Source: Biscogniauxia marginata (taxonomy: Eukaryota > Ascomycota > Sordariomycetes > Xylariales > Xylariaceae). Taken from it: 64,000 nucleotides of DNA. The translations under genes were made by a program, and so were the position numbers. The DNA is taken from NCBI GenBank assembly GCA_022695795.1, contig MU404147.1:1-64000 (forward strand), in the 5' to 3' direction. Shown one piece after another: positions 48,633-58,861 of the stretch (position 1 is its first letter; each line of letters begins with the position of its first letter). The notes below the pieces were generated by a model that was given only the letters and a program-made list of their open reading frames with translations, made no database searches and was not told the DNA's origin.

Positions 48633-48805
48633 AGTAGGTGTTCGAAAATCTTTTTCATGTTCTTCCAGCTCGTTTCCGGGTTGCAAGCTGGCCCTTTTCC
48701 TCATATCTTCAATACCAACATCTCGCCGAGCACATAATCCCGACGGAGATCCGGTTTTCAACTAAAGATATTTAGGGCGGCAATGGTGGATCCTGTGCCA
48801 ATCCC

Positions 48806-51129
48806 ATGGAGCCCCTTGACATACGGGACACTGAGCACCTCGCCGGGGGCAGTAACCTACAATCAGCATTTGCTTCCATGCCATATTTTGACTCTGAGTA
48901 TTCTTTCCCAAACGTCTCAGAGGACGATATTTTTCCATATTATGGATACGAACCTGATGATGCGGGTTTCATGCCTTCCGACCCTGGCTGGCAAATCGGC
49001 AATGAGGTTCCAAGTCAAGACTTTGATGCATTGACTGCAGATTACATCACAGCCGGCCTCTCGAGTCCCTTCTTTCACGACTACAATAACTCGAACTTGG
49101 AAGCTTTGCTACAAGTCGATAGCCCGCTTGAGCAGGGTACCAGTCCTAAAACCTGTGAAGACCCGAGCCGCGTCAGGATCAACAACTTCCAGAAGGCTGT
49201 TCTCGAGGACTGGCTTCTCTCCAATGCCGCACCGTATCCAACACGTGAGGACAAGCTGAATCTATCAGACTTGACAGGCCTCAGTGTCGAGAGGATCAGC
49301 TCCTGGTTCTCACGAACTCGCCAGAGGCATCTGCAGCGCGTCGGTTCTACTGCCATTCCAGCTGGCATAACTACAGGACAATCACCTTTGGCCGATAATG
49401 TCCCCCTGGCTACAGTTTTGGCTGGTGCGATAGGATTAGGTTCAAGACCCAGACCCTCAACATCTACAGTAGACAAAAAGTCTATAGCTAGACGCCCAAG
49501 TCTGGGCAATATAAGTCTAGCATTAAGACCAAAGAGTTCCACCATAAATAAGTTTCTGGCTATGAGAAGATCTCAGTCTCAACCCCCTTTCTACAGCCTG
49601 AATTCTATTCGACACCATATACATAGTTCGCGGAATACAAGGTGTAAAGAGAGGGCATCCTTTGACGCCGTGGCTTCAGCTGAAAGCGACACCGAGTCCC
49701 GTGGCAGCCGAGGGGAGCGCGTTGTCTCTCATTTACTGGACCTAAACTTCAAATTCCTCGATCAGCAAAAAGAGAGATTTATACTGCAGTGGCTACAGGG
49801 TTGTTGTCAACAAGAGCTGAAGGAACGGGTGGCACACCAAGCTGAAGGTATACACACTCATCCGGAAAATTTCGAGTGTTTATCTACGCCTTCCCTATAT
49901 GCCTCGAAGCCAGAGGCCAGTTGTACTCGGTATATGCAGGAATTAGTGTCTGCAACTCCATCAACTGATACAGTATTAATGCATGCATCTAGTGTGGGGA
50001 GCGCTGTTTCTGCGGCCTCGAGTTACATGTCTTTTGGGTCGAGGAGAGGAAGACGTATTCAGTTCTTCGATCTTTCCGTTCATTCCAGGGGCAGTTCAAT
50101 CGCGTCTGACGGCATTGTCAAGAAGGCTGTGAAGCGAGGTCGAGTACGGGGACATCGGCCAGATATGGATGGGTCTAAAAGGACGTCAATCCACTTCAGC
50201 AAGAATGAGACATCTTCGCCTCGTCGATACTGTCTCAGCCTGAAAACTCGGGAGACTCGGAAATCGACTCATTTAGCCAGCTACCTCTTCCGCCCATGCT
50301 GCAGCCCAAGTTAACGGAAATACCTTCCAGTCTCCTCAGAGAGTTACCACCGTGGAAACCCTACTCCGAGCTCAGCCTTGACACTAACTTCGCCATGTTG
50401 AACGACCACATGGATACGGCGGTGGGCGAAACCACGATGAACGCACCCAGTGTCCAGGGATTTGGCCCTCCTAATTTACCATCCCACAAGCGCAAATCCT
50501 CTAACTCTGGAATGACATCTCGATCTGTGAAGAGGCCTGGAAAGATACCCCCAGACGATACAACAATGAGGGCCCAGGATGCAATAGGCGCTGAGACAAG
50601 AAAATATCGGTGCACCTTCTGCCATGCGCCCTTTGCGAAGCGATTCACCTGGAAGAGACACGAAGAATCCGTTCATGCTCCACAACAACAGTGGATTTGT
50701 GCGCCGCTCGGAACCAAGAGTAGGGAAGTCGAGAGTCGTAGCGCATGTCCACTTTGCACTAATGTATATATGAGGTATCCTTCTTTTTCGTCATTGTTGG
50801 GTGAGTGCCCCCATCACTTTGATAAATGCTGGCAGACTCCTGTGAAAGAGAGAACCTTTTTCCGCCAAGACGCTCTGAGGCAACATATCAAGGGGGTTCA
50901 CTGCAGGAGTAACGCTGAAATCACCATCCTCGCTAAGCTTGACCTTCGCAACTGGATGTATGCTGTGGACAAGGAATACGACTTGACCTGCCATTTCTGT
51001 GGCTGCTCAAATCAGAGCTGGGCTGAGCGGGCTCAGCATATACTTGCCCACTTTGACGAAGGGATAACGATAGAAAATTGGAATCCAGGAGGCCCCTACT
51101 TTATTGGAATTAAGGCCGATTCGGCATGA
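48806..51129 (+). CDS. Homeodomain (TALE-like) plus C2H2 zinc-finger transcription factor
   Basis: Proposed exons are 48,806-50,143 and 50,239-51,129, giving 742 residues. The 95-base intron (GTACGG to TGTCTCAG) is phase 0 and joins two frames that would otherwise stop at 50,314. Residues 1-115 are acidic, a possible activation region. Residues 122-179 are a homeodomain with the TALE-type APYP loop and the recognition-helix motif WFSRTRQRH. The usually invariant Asn51 of WFxNxR is Arg170 here. A Ser-rich linker follows. Zinc fingers: C571/C574/H587/H592; an atypical Cys/His cluster with ERTFFRQDALRQHIKGVH; and C697/C700/H713/H717, followed by a Trp-rich tail. This order is typical of an ascomycete-specific regulator family, presumably nuclear. 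Its targets are unknown. Confidence 0.85.
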
Positions 51130-51960
51130 AAACCGATCTGAATAACTGGTAACTCCTCTATTGTAACTCCAAGACCTCAAGGAACCTATATTCAGAAGGG
51201 GATCGTAAGACTTTGGCAAAAGCATGCCAAACCGTTTATATTATTCGTTCAAAATATCATCATTCTGTTTTTAAGATAACACCAGCACGAGGACATGCAC
51301 GTTTTCTTTCGCAAGGCTTCCTGTATTAGTATGGGACGGAGATATCAGGATAGGATTAAGTGTGTTAGTGCAAGTGTGAGTCTACCTAGGTAGGTGGGCG
51401 AAGCCCAGCTATATATATATATACAGGAGGCCATTAGGACCGTATAGAACGGGCATAGCCCCATATATCTACATCATGGGATTCAGCACTTGCAGTTAGG
51501 AGATGCTATTTCCTGACATTTGAGATCGTCTTATCTGGACTGAAATTAATGCTTGCATCTGCTCTTGTGCCAATATATGACATTGGACAAGGACCGGCGC
51601 TTTCAGAATAACGCTTAGAAGGCGGAATCGTCGAGCTAGTTAGGAGAATTCCCTTTGTATTTCCTAACTATATGGACAGTATTGAACTCAAACATATCGC
51701 GACGGCATCCTAATCGCGGACGTTGTTCGGCAAGTCTACGAGTTGACCAGTATTAGCGTTGGGTGGATTGTGCTTGTCCCAAGAAGCCGGCTCCACCCAT
51801 AGAGTCGAGAAATGACCTTTTATATATTGATAACATATCATATTATCTATATCTTCTATAATCCTTTCGTGCTAAGGACTCATCTTTGCCCTGAAAAAAC
51901 CGTTGTAGCCATATGAGATTATGGATCCCCCGAGCAGAGATGCATATTCTCGGAAATTAT
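51130..51960. other. Convergent intergenic spacer with repeat fragment
   Basis: Lies between the 3' ends of the transcription factor (+) and the methyltransferase (-). It contains a repeat fragment at 51,331-51,470 that is related to 56,981-57,099, and a short (ta)n run at about 51,410-51,422. No gene seen. Confidence 0.6.
51331..51470 (+). repeat. Dispersed repeat fragment, copy 1
   Basis: Shares ordered blocks with 56,981-57,099: ggataggatYaagtgtRttag, then gtgagtct, then tatatat...atacagg, then atagccccatat. Neither copy has coding potential. It could be part of an LTR or a MITE of a family not otherwise present in the window. Confidence 0.6.
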
Positions 51961-53108
51961 TTACATATACCCCTTTTTGATCAGTACACCAGATAGGTAT
52001 GGTACAGGCTTCCAGCAGAAGTTGTATTCGAGATCGACTGCGTCCCAGCCGCCATCTTCCTTTGCAGCATCCATCAAAAAAGCTCTGGTATCTCGGTCCA
52101 TATGACAGTTACCCATGAAAAACTTCCAGCCACATAGAGTGTATAATATCTGCAAGAGCCGGGCAAATACGCTTCCCTTGGCGGTTCTCCAAGGGTTTAC
52201 GGTATGCTCGCAGATAATCATCTTGCCACCAGGTTTTAGTACATTGTAAAGCCCCTGAATTGTCTGTTTGGGGCTCTCAACGCTACATAAGACACGAAGG
52301 CAAATAATTGTGTCAAAAATCTCAAGATTTCGTACATCAACTGTCCCCAAGTCCGGTTTTTGCGGTGATTCTAGGACTAATTCTGTAATGGCAGGCATCA
52401 ATGTGGTCGTCTCCGCACTACAAGCCATTATGGTGTACTTTTCCTCAAGACTGTTCTGCGTTAGACTGGTTGATAGAGCCTTGTGGAGCGCCAAAGACGG
52501 TTCGGCTCCATAGATATGCGAGATTTGGTCTGCATGCTTCGCAAGCAGCGGAATCTGTGTGCCGCTTCCAGGTCCAATGTCCAGGACAATACCTGAGGCT
52601 GCCGAAAGTAGGGGAGGAATTAAGATTGCAGAGTCCCGAGGCTGGTCCGCTGGGGATTGTGCCTCCTGAGATTTGGGACCTGCCGCACCTGAGATTAGCA
52701 AAGGTTTAGTAGGATGGTCTAATAAACAAACGTGTCGAGACCGTATTAGGGAACCTGAGCCGGAAATACGATGAAAGGTTTCCGTTCTTGTGTTTAAGGT
52801 TTATCTTGCATAAAATTGAAGACTAGGTACTTACTGGTAAAATCGACCCAAAATCGGGAGAAAGCTTCATCTCGAATGCTTGACAATCGGAAAGGTCCGG
52901 CCCGCGCACAACGCTCTGCAAGAACAATAAAGAAATCTGGGCACCCTGTATTAGTTTGACGGTTCAATAAATGTCTTATACACCAAAACATTCAAATTTA
53001 TTGCTCACAGTGCGCACTCTGCGTAAGCAGACTAGCAGGCTCCACCCAGCTATCAATTCGTTGACGGAGAGTCGGTAGCATGGTAGCCAAAGACAATGCA
53101 GAATTCAT
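51961..53108 (-). CDS. SAM-dependent class I methyltransferase (three exons)
   Basis: Proposed minus-strand exons: 53,108-53,009, 52,945-52,835 and 52,688-51,961, giving 312 residues. The second intron (GTAAGT to AATCTCAG, 146 bases, phase 1) is clear. For the first, GTGAGC to CTAATACAG (63 bases) is my choice; GTGCGC to TTCTTGCAG also keeps the frame and gives a shorter protein. An in-frame ATG at 53,261 would add 51 residues including a hydrophobic stretch. Motif I VLDIGPGSGTQ lies at about 105-115, and motif-III-like LKPGGKMIICEH follows. The C-terminal part has Trp/Tyr-rich WDAVDLEYNFCWKPVPY. The family methylates small molecules or proteins and occurs widely in fungi, also in secondary-metabolite clusters. 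The N-terminal segment DEAFSRFW is typical of the family. Confidence 0.82.
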
Positions 53109-54299
53109 AAAGTACCAGACGAGAACGCAAAAGTATAGAGAGGACACACTTGGCAATTTAAGAAAAGAAGATTTAGCCTGATGGATACTCCCTGCTCGGT
53201 TGATATAAACCATATGTGGATCATAAGACGTGATCGATTTGTATAGTGTCTGACTAATCAATAAGACAACTAACCTAACCTGCTTAGCCAGCCTGTTGAA
53301 TAAAACATTGATGTCTCCTTAGATGTAACTGGTGGAACCCCCAGACTACCTACCTTAAGTGCCCAAGTATCATGTGCTGATGGAAACTTATAAATACCGT
53401 TTTATTTCCGCACCAATACATGTCGAAATGTCTGCGCTGTGGCCACCAATTCTGTGGCTATAGTATGTAACAGCATCCCAGATTCATCGCAGCAGGGCCA
53501 CCGAAAAGCCTTTAAACTAATACCGAAGTATATATTTTATTGTATGTGACTGATGAATGGAAATGGCCAAGATATAGCTATTCCGAATTATACCAATAAT
53601 GAAGACCTCGGCCCTGAAGTCGAATCATACGTTGGGATGACATTAGTGCAACGACAAGCCCCTCCATAGTTTCAATTAACATACCAGTACGAAGGATTCG
53701 CGATTTAAGTGTTCAAGTGATAATGCAATAGTTGGTCATATTGATTCGGTTTCTGATGGAGGCAGGCAAGAATTCTTCAGCTCCAGCTGGGACGTAACTA
53801 ACGTCTACAGTCTAGCCGCCATCAAAAGTATTGAGGGCTTTCACCAAAGACTTTCTTACCATCCGGCATGTATATTGTCAGATCTGCGCTTGTGTCTCAA
53901 AGTGTGCTTGCCTGGCTGTCATGTACTTGATATTGGATGAAGTGCGGACCCAGGATGCCTTTTAATTCTTACTGGACTTATTTTACCTGCGTAAAGATTT
54001 TGCCAAAGCGGAAACCAACTCAAAATGCCCAGAATGACCTCAATACTTTACTAAACCTTACTGTATAAGCTAGGGAGGTTAAGCGACTATAGCAAGATTT
54101 CAACCTACTTATACTATTGTCTCAGATAAATGCACTGTTAAGCGTTAATCAAGCACTCTGTGTGAAAGATATCCTTATCCTTGGGCAGCAACGCCAATGT
54201 CAATATTTCCACTCATCGGTTAAAAGATAATCACTTTGCCAGCGATGCAACTAGAAGCAAGATTAGTTAGTGGCCTCGGAGAACAAAAGGACATTGCAG
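53109..54299. other. Spacer, possible faint old LTR trace
   Basis: No supported gene. It includes the upstream region of the methyltransferase. Around 54,050-54,140 the order ctaggga...gatttcaacctacttatac...tgtctcag weakly resembles the R part of the element 2 LTR, which could be an old fragment. The rest is unique. Confidence 0.5.
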
Positions 54300-54446
54300 A
54301 GGCGAATAATAGCCATCGCTTGTGGGACTTGTAAGGACAAGAAGCGAGAATTCAAGGGTTGGTGTGATCATCTCTACAAGCTTGGATATGTAGTGCTCGA
54401 GAGCTACGCATTTTATACAGTAGCTATTGGCAGTGCAACGGAAAGA
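54300..54446 (+). pseudogene. Decayed Zn2Cys6 DNA-binding domain
   Basis: The frame reads RRIIAIACGTCKDKKREFKG, then WCDHLYKLGYVVL. The first CxxC with following basic residues, and the CDxx-KLGY spacing, match the fungal binuclear cluster (CxxC...KxKC...PCxxCxKLGYxC), but the third, fifth and sixth Cys positions are Phe, Leu and Val. A stop follows at about 54,447. An AG just before the block suggests an old exon start. I call it a remnant of a Gal4-type regulator with the metal site lost. Confidence 0.45.
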
Positions 54447-54447
54447 T

Positions 54448-55154
54448 GAAATATTCCTCTTGTTAGACAGGGTCTTAAGTTCATCTGTAAAAAAAAACTC
54501 CTATACCCGATGGTGGTCAAGTCTTTACAGCACATGATTGCCAGATTGACAACCCCGAGCTATATGGGTCTTATGTGTTTTGCATATGCACGGCGCAGCC
54601 TGGAAATGAGAGAGCCAGTGCCTGGGTAGCTGCAGCTGTCGTCGTCGTTTGTCATTAATACAAAACGGCTTCCATAAGTCCAAGGGGGGTGCTTAGATGC
54701 TTGGTCAGCTTTCACCAGGTCCTCAGTGTCACATTGGTGTCTTGCTGTTCTAGTATTACGGCCGAAGCAAATACATGTATGCTTACTATCTGATTGTAGG
54801 CTACCGAGATTGTTACGGAGCCCATTAATTGTAGCTTCTGTGCATGGGGTATATTCTTGGATAAGATGAGCATGGATGAATGGGAACCAGCGACGTCGTA
54901 CAGAGAGGGACAAAATAGGACTGAATTCTCAGCAGCTATATAACACAACCAAATCAAGTACGACATTGATGGTGACATTGTCTTAGTTACTAACATTGAA
55001 TACGATACGATATCTGCATGTTGACACGATGCAGCGTTGCTTTTAAGCCATCAAATCTGATTTACCGTCCAAGTTCTCGCGATGCTCTTATTTGCTATAC
55101 TATTCTTAATCACTTCTTATCATTTCAGGCATTTCACAACACCGTACCCCCGAA
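54448..55154. other. Spacer with a possible remnant of a small Cys-containing protein
   Basis: On the minus strand two overlapping frames (54,996-54,712 and 54,913-54,560) together give a hydrophobic start (MSYLIWLCYIAAE) and a Cys-containing segment (CTEATINGL, then TCICFGRN, then CDTED). A small secreted protein is imaginable but no convincing intron joins them. I do not call a gene. Confidence 0.3.
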
Positions 55155-56833
55155 ATGAAGCAGTCGATAGATACTTTGTCCTTCATATTTATGTTCCTAT
55201 GCAGAAGCCTGGGCGGCAGCTCTGGCGATACCAACGCCTCTGTAGGACCAACCTCTGATCAATTTGTAAGGAGAGGTCACACATCTAGTAAGCCCTCTGA
55301 AGTCAGTAATATTCATCATACAGTTAAGATTTCATGCAGCGGTAATTCTGGGTGATTAGGTATGCATTCGTATATGGGGGACTGGTCTCTCAAATGTCAG
55401 CTGTCACGGAATCTGTCGGACCGCTAACTCGTAAGACTATCTTCAACTAGGCTACTCCTCTATACTGAAATTACTATAGAAGTCGATACATTATCAATTG
55501 CCTTGGACCAGAAGTGGACGATGTCAGCCGTTACCATTGGCAATGGAACGGATAGGCTATCTCGATCGCATCCAATACTCGATGGATCCGTACTGTGGAC
55601 CAATCAACTTGATAGAGTCATGTACATGTGGGGATGCCTAGGTGTTCCTGACTGGAAGTCCCTGTGGAAATTCACGCTCGATGAGAATACAACTGGAGAC
55701 TGGTCCGAAGAGCCGAGTACTTACATTGTGGTCGAACTCACTCGATCAGCTCATGCGGCTTGGACAACATGCCACGACGTTGGTGTATACCTTGGCAGTG
55801 CAGCATCGTCAAAGACTGAACTGAACGCTTCGTCAGATTGGTTCCCCACTCCGAAACTCATCACCTACAACATCGCGACCAGCGAATGGGCGAACGAGAC
55901 TGTCCCAGTTCCTTTATACGCCGGCAGGGGGAATGTCATGGGAGCCTCAGCTGTCTGTGTACCATACTTCGGGCTCAATGGTCTTGTGGCATTCATCGGT
56001 GGCGGAACAGGTCCATACGTAAAGCGAGCTTCCGAGGACCTGATAGCCTCTGAGATGGTGTCATTCAATGAGATAGTGAATTGTGGCTAGCTCAGAATGC
56101 GACTGGGGATATTCCCACAGACCGAGATCCATTCTGTGCCGTTGGTGTCTAGGGGCAGAACGGCACATTTGAGATGTAAGTCAGATGCAATTGTTTTATC
56201 CGGCCGATACACCGACAATTTTGAGATTCGTTTACGGGGCATACCATAGCCCGAGCGGCAGAACCTTTAACGGCATCTATGTCCTCTCGCTTCCGGGCTT
56301 CATCTGGTTCAAATCACCATAAAGTGCCTCGCCCGACTCTGGTCGTGTATTCCATGCGTGTATAGCCAAAGGTAATCAGATGATTGTAGTTGGAGGAATC
56401 GATGCTGCTAGTCCTACCCCCTGGACGGACCCTGATCCCTTTGCTCAGGGGCTTGGAATACTCGACCTCGCATCCTTATCTTGTAAAGACTAATATGATC
56501 CTAATATACAGTATGGGTCACCTCAGATGGTAATGAGTTGGTACAATTCACAGTAAGGTTGCAGGCAAATATTCCTTGCGTTTCACTCTAATGATGTGAC
56601 TAGTAGCTTATCGTCAGTGAACTGGACTTCAAATACATTGAGACAATCTATGCCGAATGGTTAGTTGAGATATCTCGTGTAGAATTATGGCTTACTTTGA
56701 AAATGCAGCATCCTCAAACAATGCGGTAATTGTCGGTTCTAATAGTAATTATTTACCGGGTATCATCGCTGGCACTATACTCGGTGCTGTCGCTTTGATT
56801 ATCACGGCTATTGCAGCTGCATTCTGGTTATAA
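55155..56833 (+). pseudogene. Broken Kelch-repeat membrane protein gene
   Basis: This is a type I membrane Kelch protein gone to ruin. Parts in order: signal-peptide-like MKQSIDTLSFIFMFLCRS at 55,155; a beta-propeller stretch open from 55,503 to 56,090 (including VAFIGGGTGPY); after a frameshift near 56,080, ATGDIPTDRDPFCAVGV; an apparent intron 56,176-56,227; more blades (GIYVLSLPGFIWF, QMIVVGGIDAASPTPW); a degraded segment; and a membrane helix (IIAGTILGAVALIITAIAAA) at about 56,760, followed at once by TAA and RRR. Premature stops at 56,150, 56,320 and 56,491. Intact relatives have cell-surface or cell-wall roles that are poorly known. The mutations are mixed and not purely RIP-like. Confidence 0.78.
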
Positions 56834-57648
56834 CGTCGACGAATACCTACCGGACAAAGAAGTTAGGGTCAAATAAAAGTAGGAGTTGGGAAGGAATCGA
56901 ACTTAGATCCAAGAAGCCAGAGGACCAAGAACTGGTTAGAATTGAGTGAACTTCAAAACCAAGCCCAGCCATGTTGAGATGAGACGAAGATGTGAGGATA
57001 GGATCAAGTGTATTAGTTTAAGGTGAGTCTGGATAGGATGGCTTCACCCTCCTATATATGTAGATACAGGTGAGCAGGGGTCGTATAGCCCCATATTTCA
57101 ATAAGCCACCCTTGTTGCAGGGGAATGAGATCATGGAGCTTGAGACAACCGAGGCCCAACCCAGACCGTTTCTTCAAGAAGTGCCATACGCAACTGTCAC
57201 GGAGAGGTGTATATAGTACTAGGATAGTGGTAGTGGGCCTGGAGAGTAGCTTCCCTCTCCAGCGCAACAACAAGTAATAACCGTACCCTAACAGCAACGG
57301 AGCTGGAGGCCTCTGTAAAATAGGCGGGAAACTGAGACGCTACAATACAAAAACTTTTCGTATCGTGTCTAAAGCGGTCAAGTTTCTGCATATCGGGGAG
57401 CCTGGCACGCCATTCTCTGCGCTATCCTGTTGAGCCACGACCTTTTTGGTGATTATAAGGTCTGAGAAATGCCATTATATTGGATTTTGTTCTGTTCTTG
57501 TCACACGGAGGGACACCTGTAGACGCCGCCAAGGCCAATTAATCATGAGCCAGATTGTTATTGAAGAAAGATATTGATGTTGGATTTAATGATACCAACA
57601 TGCATAGAATGAAGTATGCCCCAGGCAAACAGATTAGGTATAAATAGG
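56834..57648. other. Spacer at the right edge of the gene island
   Basis: No gene. It contains the second copy of the dispersed repeat (56,981-57,099) and a tRNA-like A-box stretch on the minus strand near 57,405-57,440 that lacks a matching B box, so it is not a tRNA gene. Composition is still normal up to the LTR at 57,649. Confidence 0.6.
56981..57099 (+). repeat. Dispersed repeat fragment, copy 2
   Basis: Counterpart of 51,331-51,470 in the same orientation. A TGTTGAG just before it (56,972), and another at about 57,428, might be the start of a copia-type LTR, but no matching end was found. Confidence 0.55.
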
Positions 57649-58104
57649 TGTTACAACCCAAACAAGGGTAGAGGGAATTGAGTTAGTCATGTAATCTGAG
57701 GTTACATGACTCCAGAAGGAATTCTCTGTTAGACTCTTAAGAATTAAGGAGAATACCAAAATTCTTTGTTAGACTCTTAAGAATTAAGGAGAATACCAAG
57801 ATTCTCTGTTGGATTCTTGAGAATTAGGGAGAATATAGGTGTTACTCCCTATAAAGGATGAAGTATAAGTAAATTGGAATTTCCTATATATTTAGTTATT
57901 CATTTTAGTTCTTTAACTATTAATCTAAAATTATAATTACTTTTTAACATTATAATAAGAGTACCTTGAAATCTCTTTAATAAATAAAACATTATAAATT
58001 ATTTAAACTAATCTTAATCCATTATTACCTTTAAATTAAGAAAACTTAATACGTATTTACTTGTGAAGTTAATTAATTAAAAATATATAAGGAGGTTCGT
58101 CACA
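57649..58104 (+). repeat. 5' LTR of plus-strand element E, at the block boundary
   Basis: 456 bases from TGTTACAACC to GGTTCGTCACA. The left half is hardly mutated and the right half (from about 57,880) is strongly AT-shifted. U3 contains three 40-base direct repeats (starting at 57,721, 57,761 and 57,801), each of the form attctctgttagactcttaa. It marks the transition from the gene island into the mutated block. Confidence 0.9.
57721..57840 (+). repeat. 40-bp tandem repeat in LTR U3
   Basis: Three copies with an exact 40-base period, diverging slightly in the third. Comparable but unrelated U3 repeats are present in the element 1 LTRs (50-base period) and the 48,193 LTR, so U3 expands independently in each subfamily. 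Confidence 0.9.
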
Positions 58105-58319
58105 TTTTAATAGCTCTTTAATTAGTGCTTGATATTGGTTTAAAAGAAAGGACTCTCGGTTAAATAAGTTTTAGGATAAGTATGCCTCTTAAGACTAAAG
58201 GGTAATAAGAAAAGAAACAAGTAAAAAAATAATAATTAATAAGCTTTTAAATAAAAGCTTTAAATTTTTTTATGGTATAACAAAAAGGTTTAAAAGAATT
58301 AATATAAGAGTTAATTATA
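58105..58319 (+). mobile_element. Leader and gag start of element E, interrupted
   Basis: 215 bases directly after the LTR, starting TTTTAATAGCTC, the presumed primer-binding position. They are homologous to the leader of element 1 (reverse complement of 7140-7340). It stops in ttaattata, where the minus-strand element at 58,320 is inserted. The rest of element E lies outside the window. Confidence 0.8.
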
Positions 58320-58792
58320 TGTGACGAACCTCCTTGTGTATTCCTAGTTAATTAACTTTACAAGTAAGTACGTACTAAGTTTTCTTGATTTAAAGGTAAT
58401 AGTGGATTGAGATTAGTTTAAGTGATTTATAGTGTTTTGTTCGTTAAAGAGATTTTAAGGTACTTTTATTATAATGTTAAAAAGTGATTATAGTTTTAGA
58501 TTAATAGCTAGAAAATAAAAAACTAGATATATAAGAAATTCTATCTTTTTTATACTTATTCTCCTTAGTATATATTCTTTTTATTTAATATGTTAAATAT
58601 CTTTAGATTTAAATAAATCTAGAAATTAATTTAAATTTATTATTTTTAATTTATTTTAATTAATAAATTAATATAAATTTAACATTACGTAATGTTATAT
58701 AGAATATATATTATCTTTATAATTTTATACATTTTTGGTTTGTGTTTCGACACCCTTATTAAAGTTCTTTTTAATAAAGTCGATTTATAACA
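58320..58792 (-). repeat. 3' LTR of element C
   Basis: 473 bases from TGTGACGAACC to TTTATAACA on the plus strand. The inner half resembles the LTR piece at 27,429-27,676 (cacccttattaaa block), so these two belong to one subfamily. Strongly mutated. Confidence 0.85.
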
Positions 58793-58861
58793 TTATTTCT
58801 TTTCTTTTTAAATCTTTATCTTAAAGATTTTAAGTAAGTTTTTTCCTTTTTATTCTTTATA

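Noticed and set aside
56885..56920. B-box-like GTTCGATTCC on the minus strand
   Set aside because: No A-box or cloverleaf upstream at tRNA distance, so it is not an RNA gene.
57400..57445. tRNA-like stretch on the minus strand (TGGCTCAACAGGATAGCGC)
   Set aside because: The A-box resembles a tRNA D-arm, but there is no B box, acceptor pairing or terminator at the right distance.
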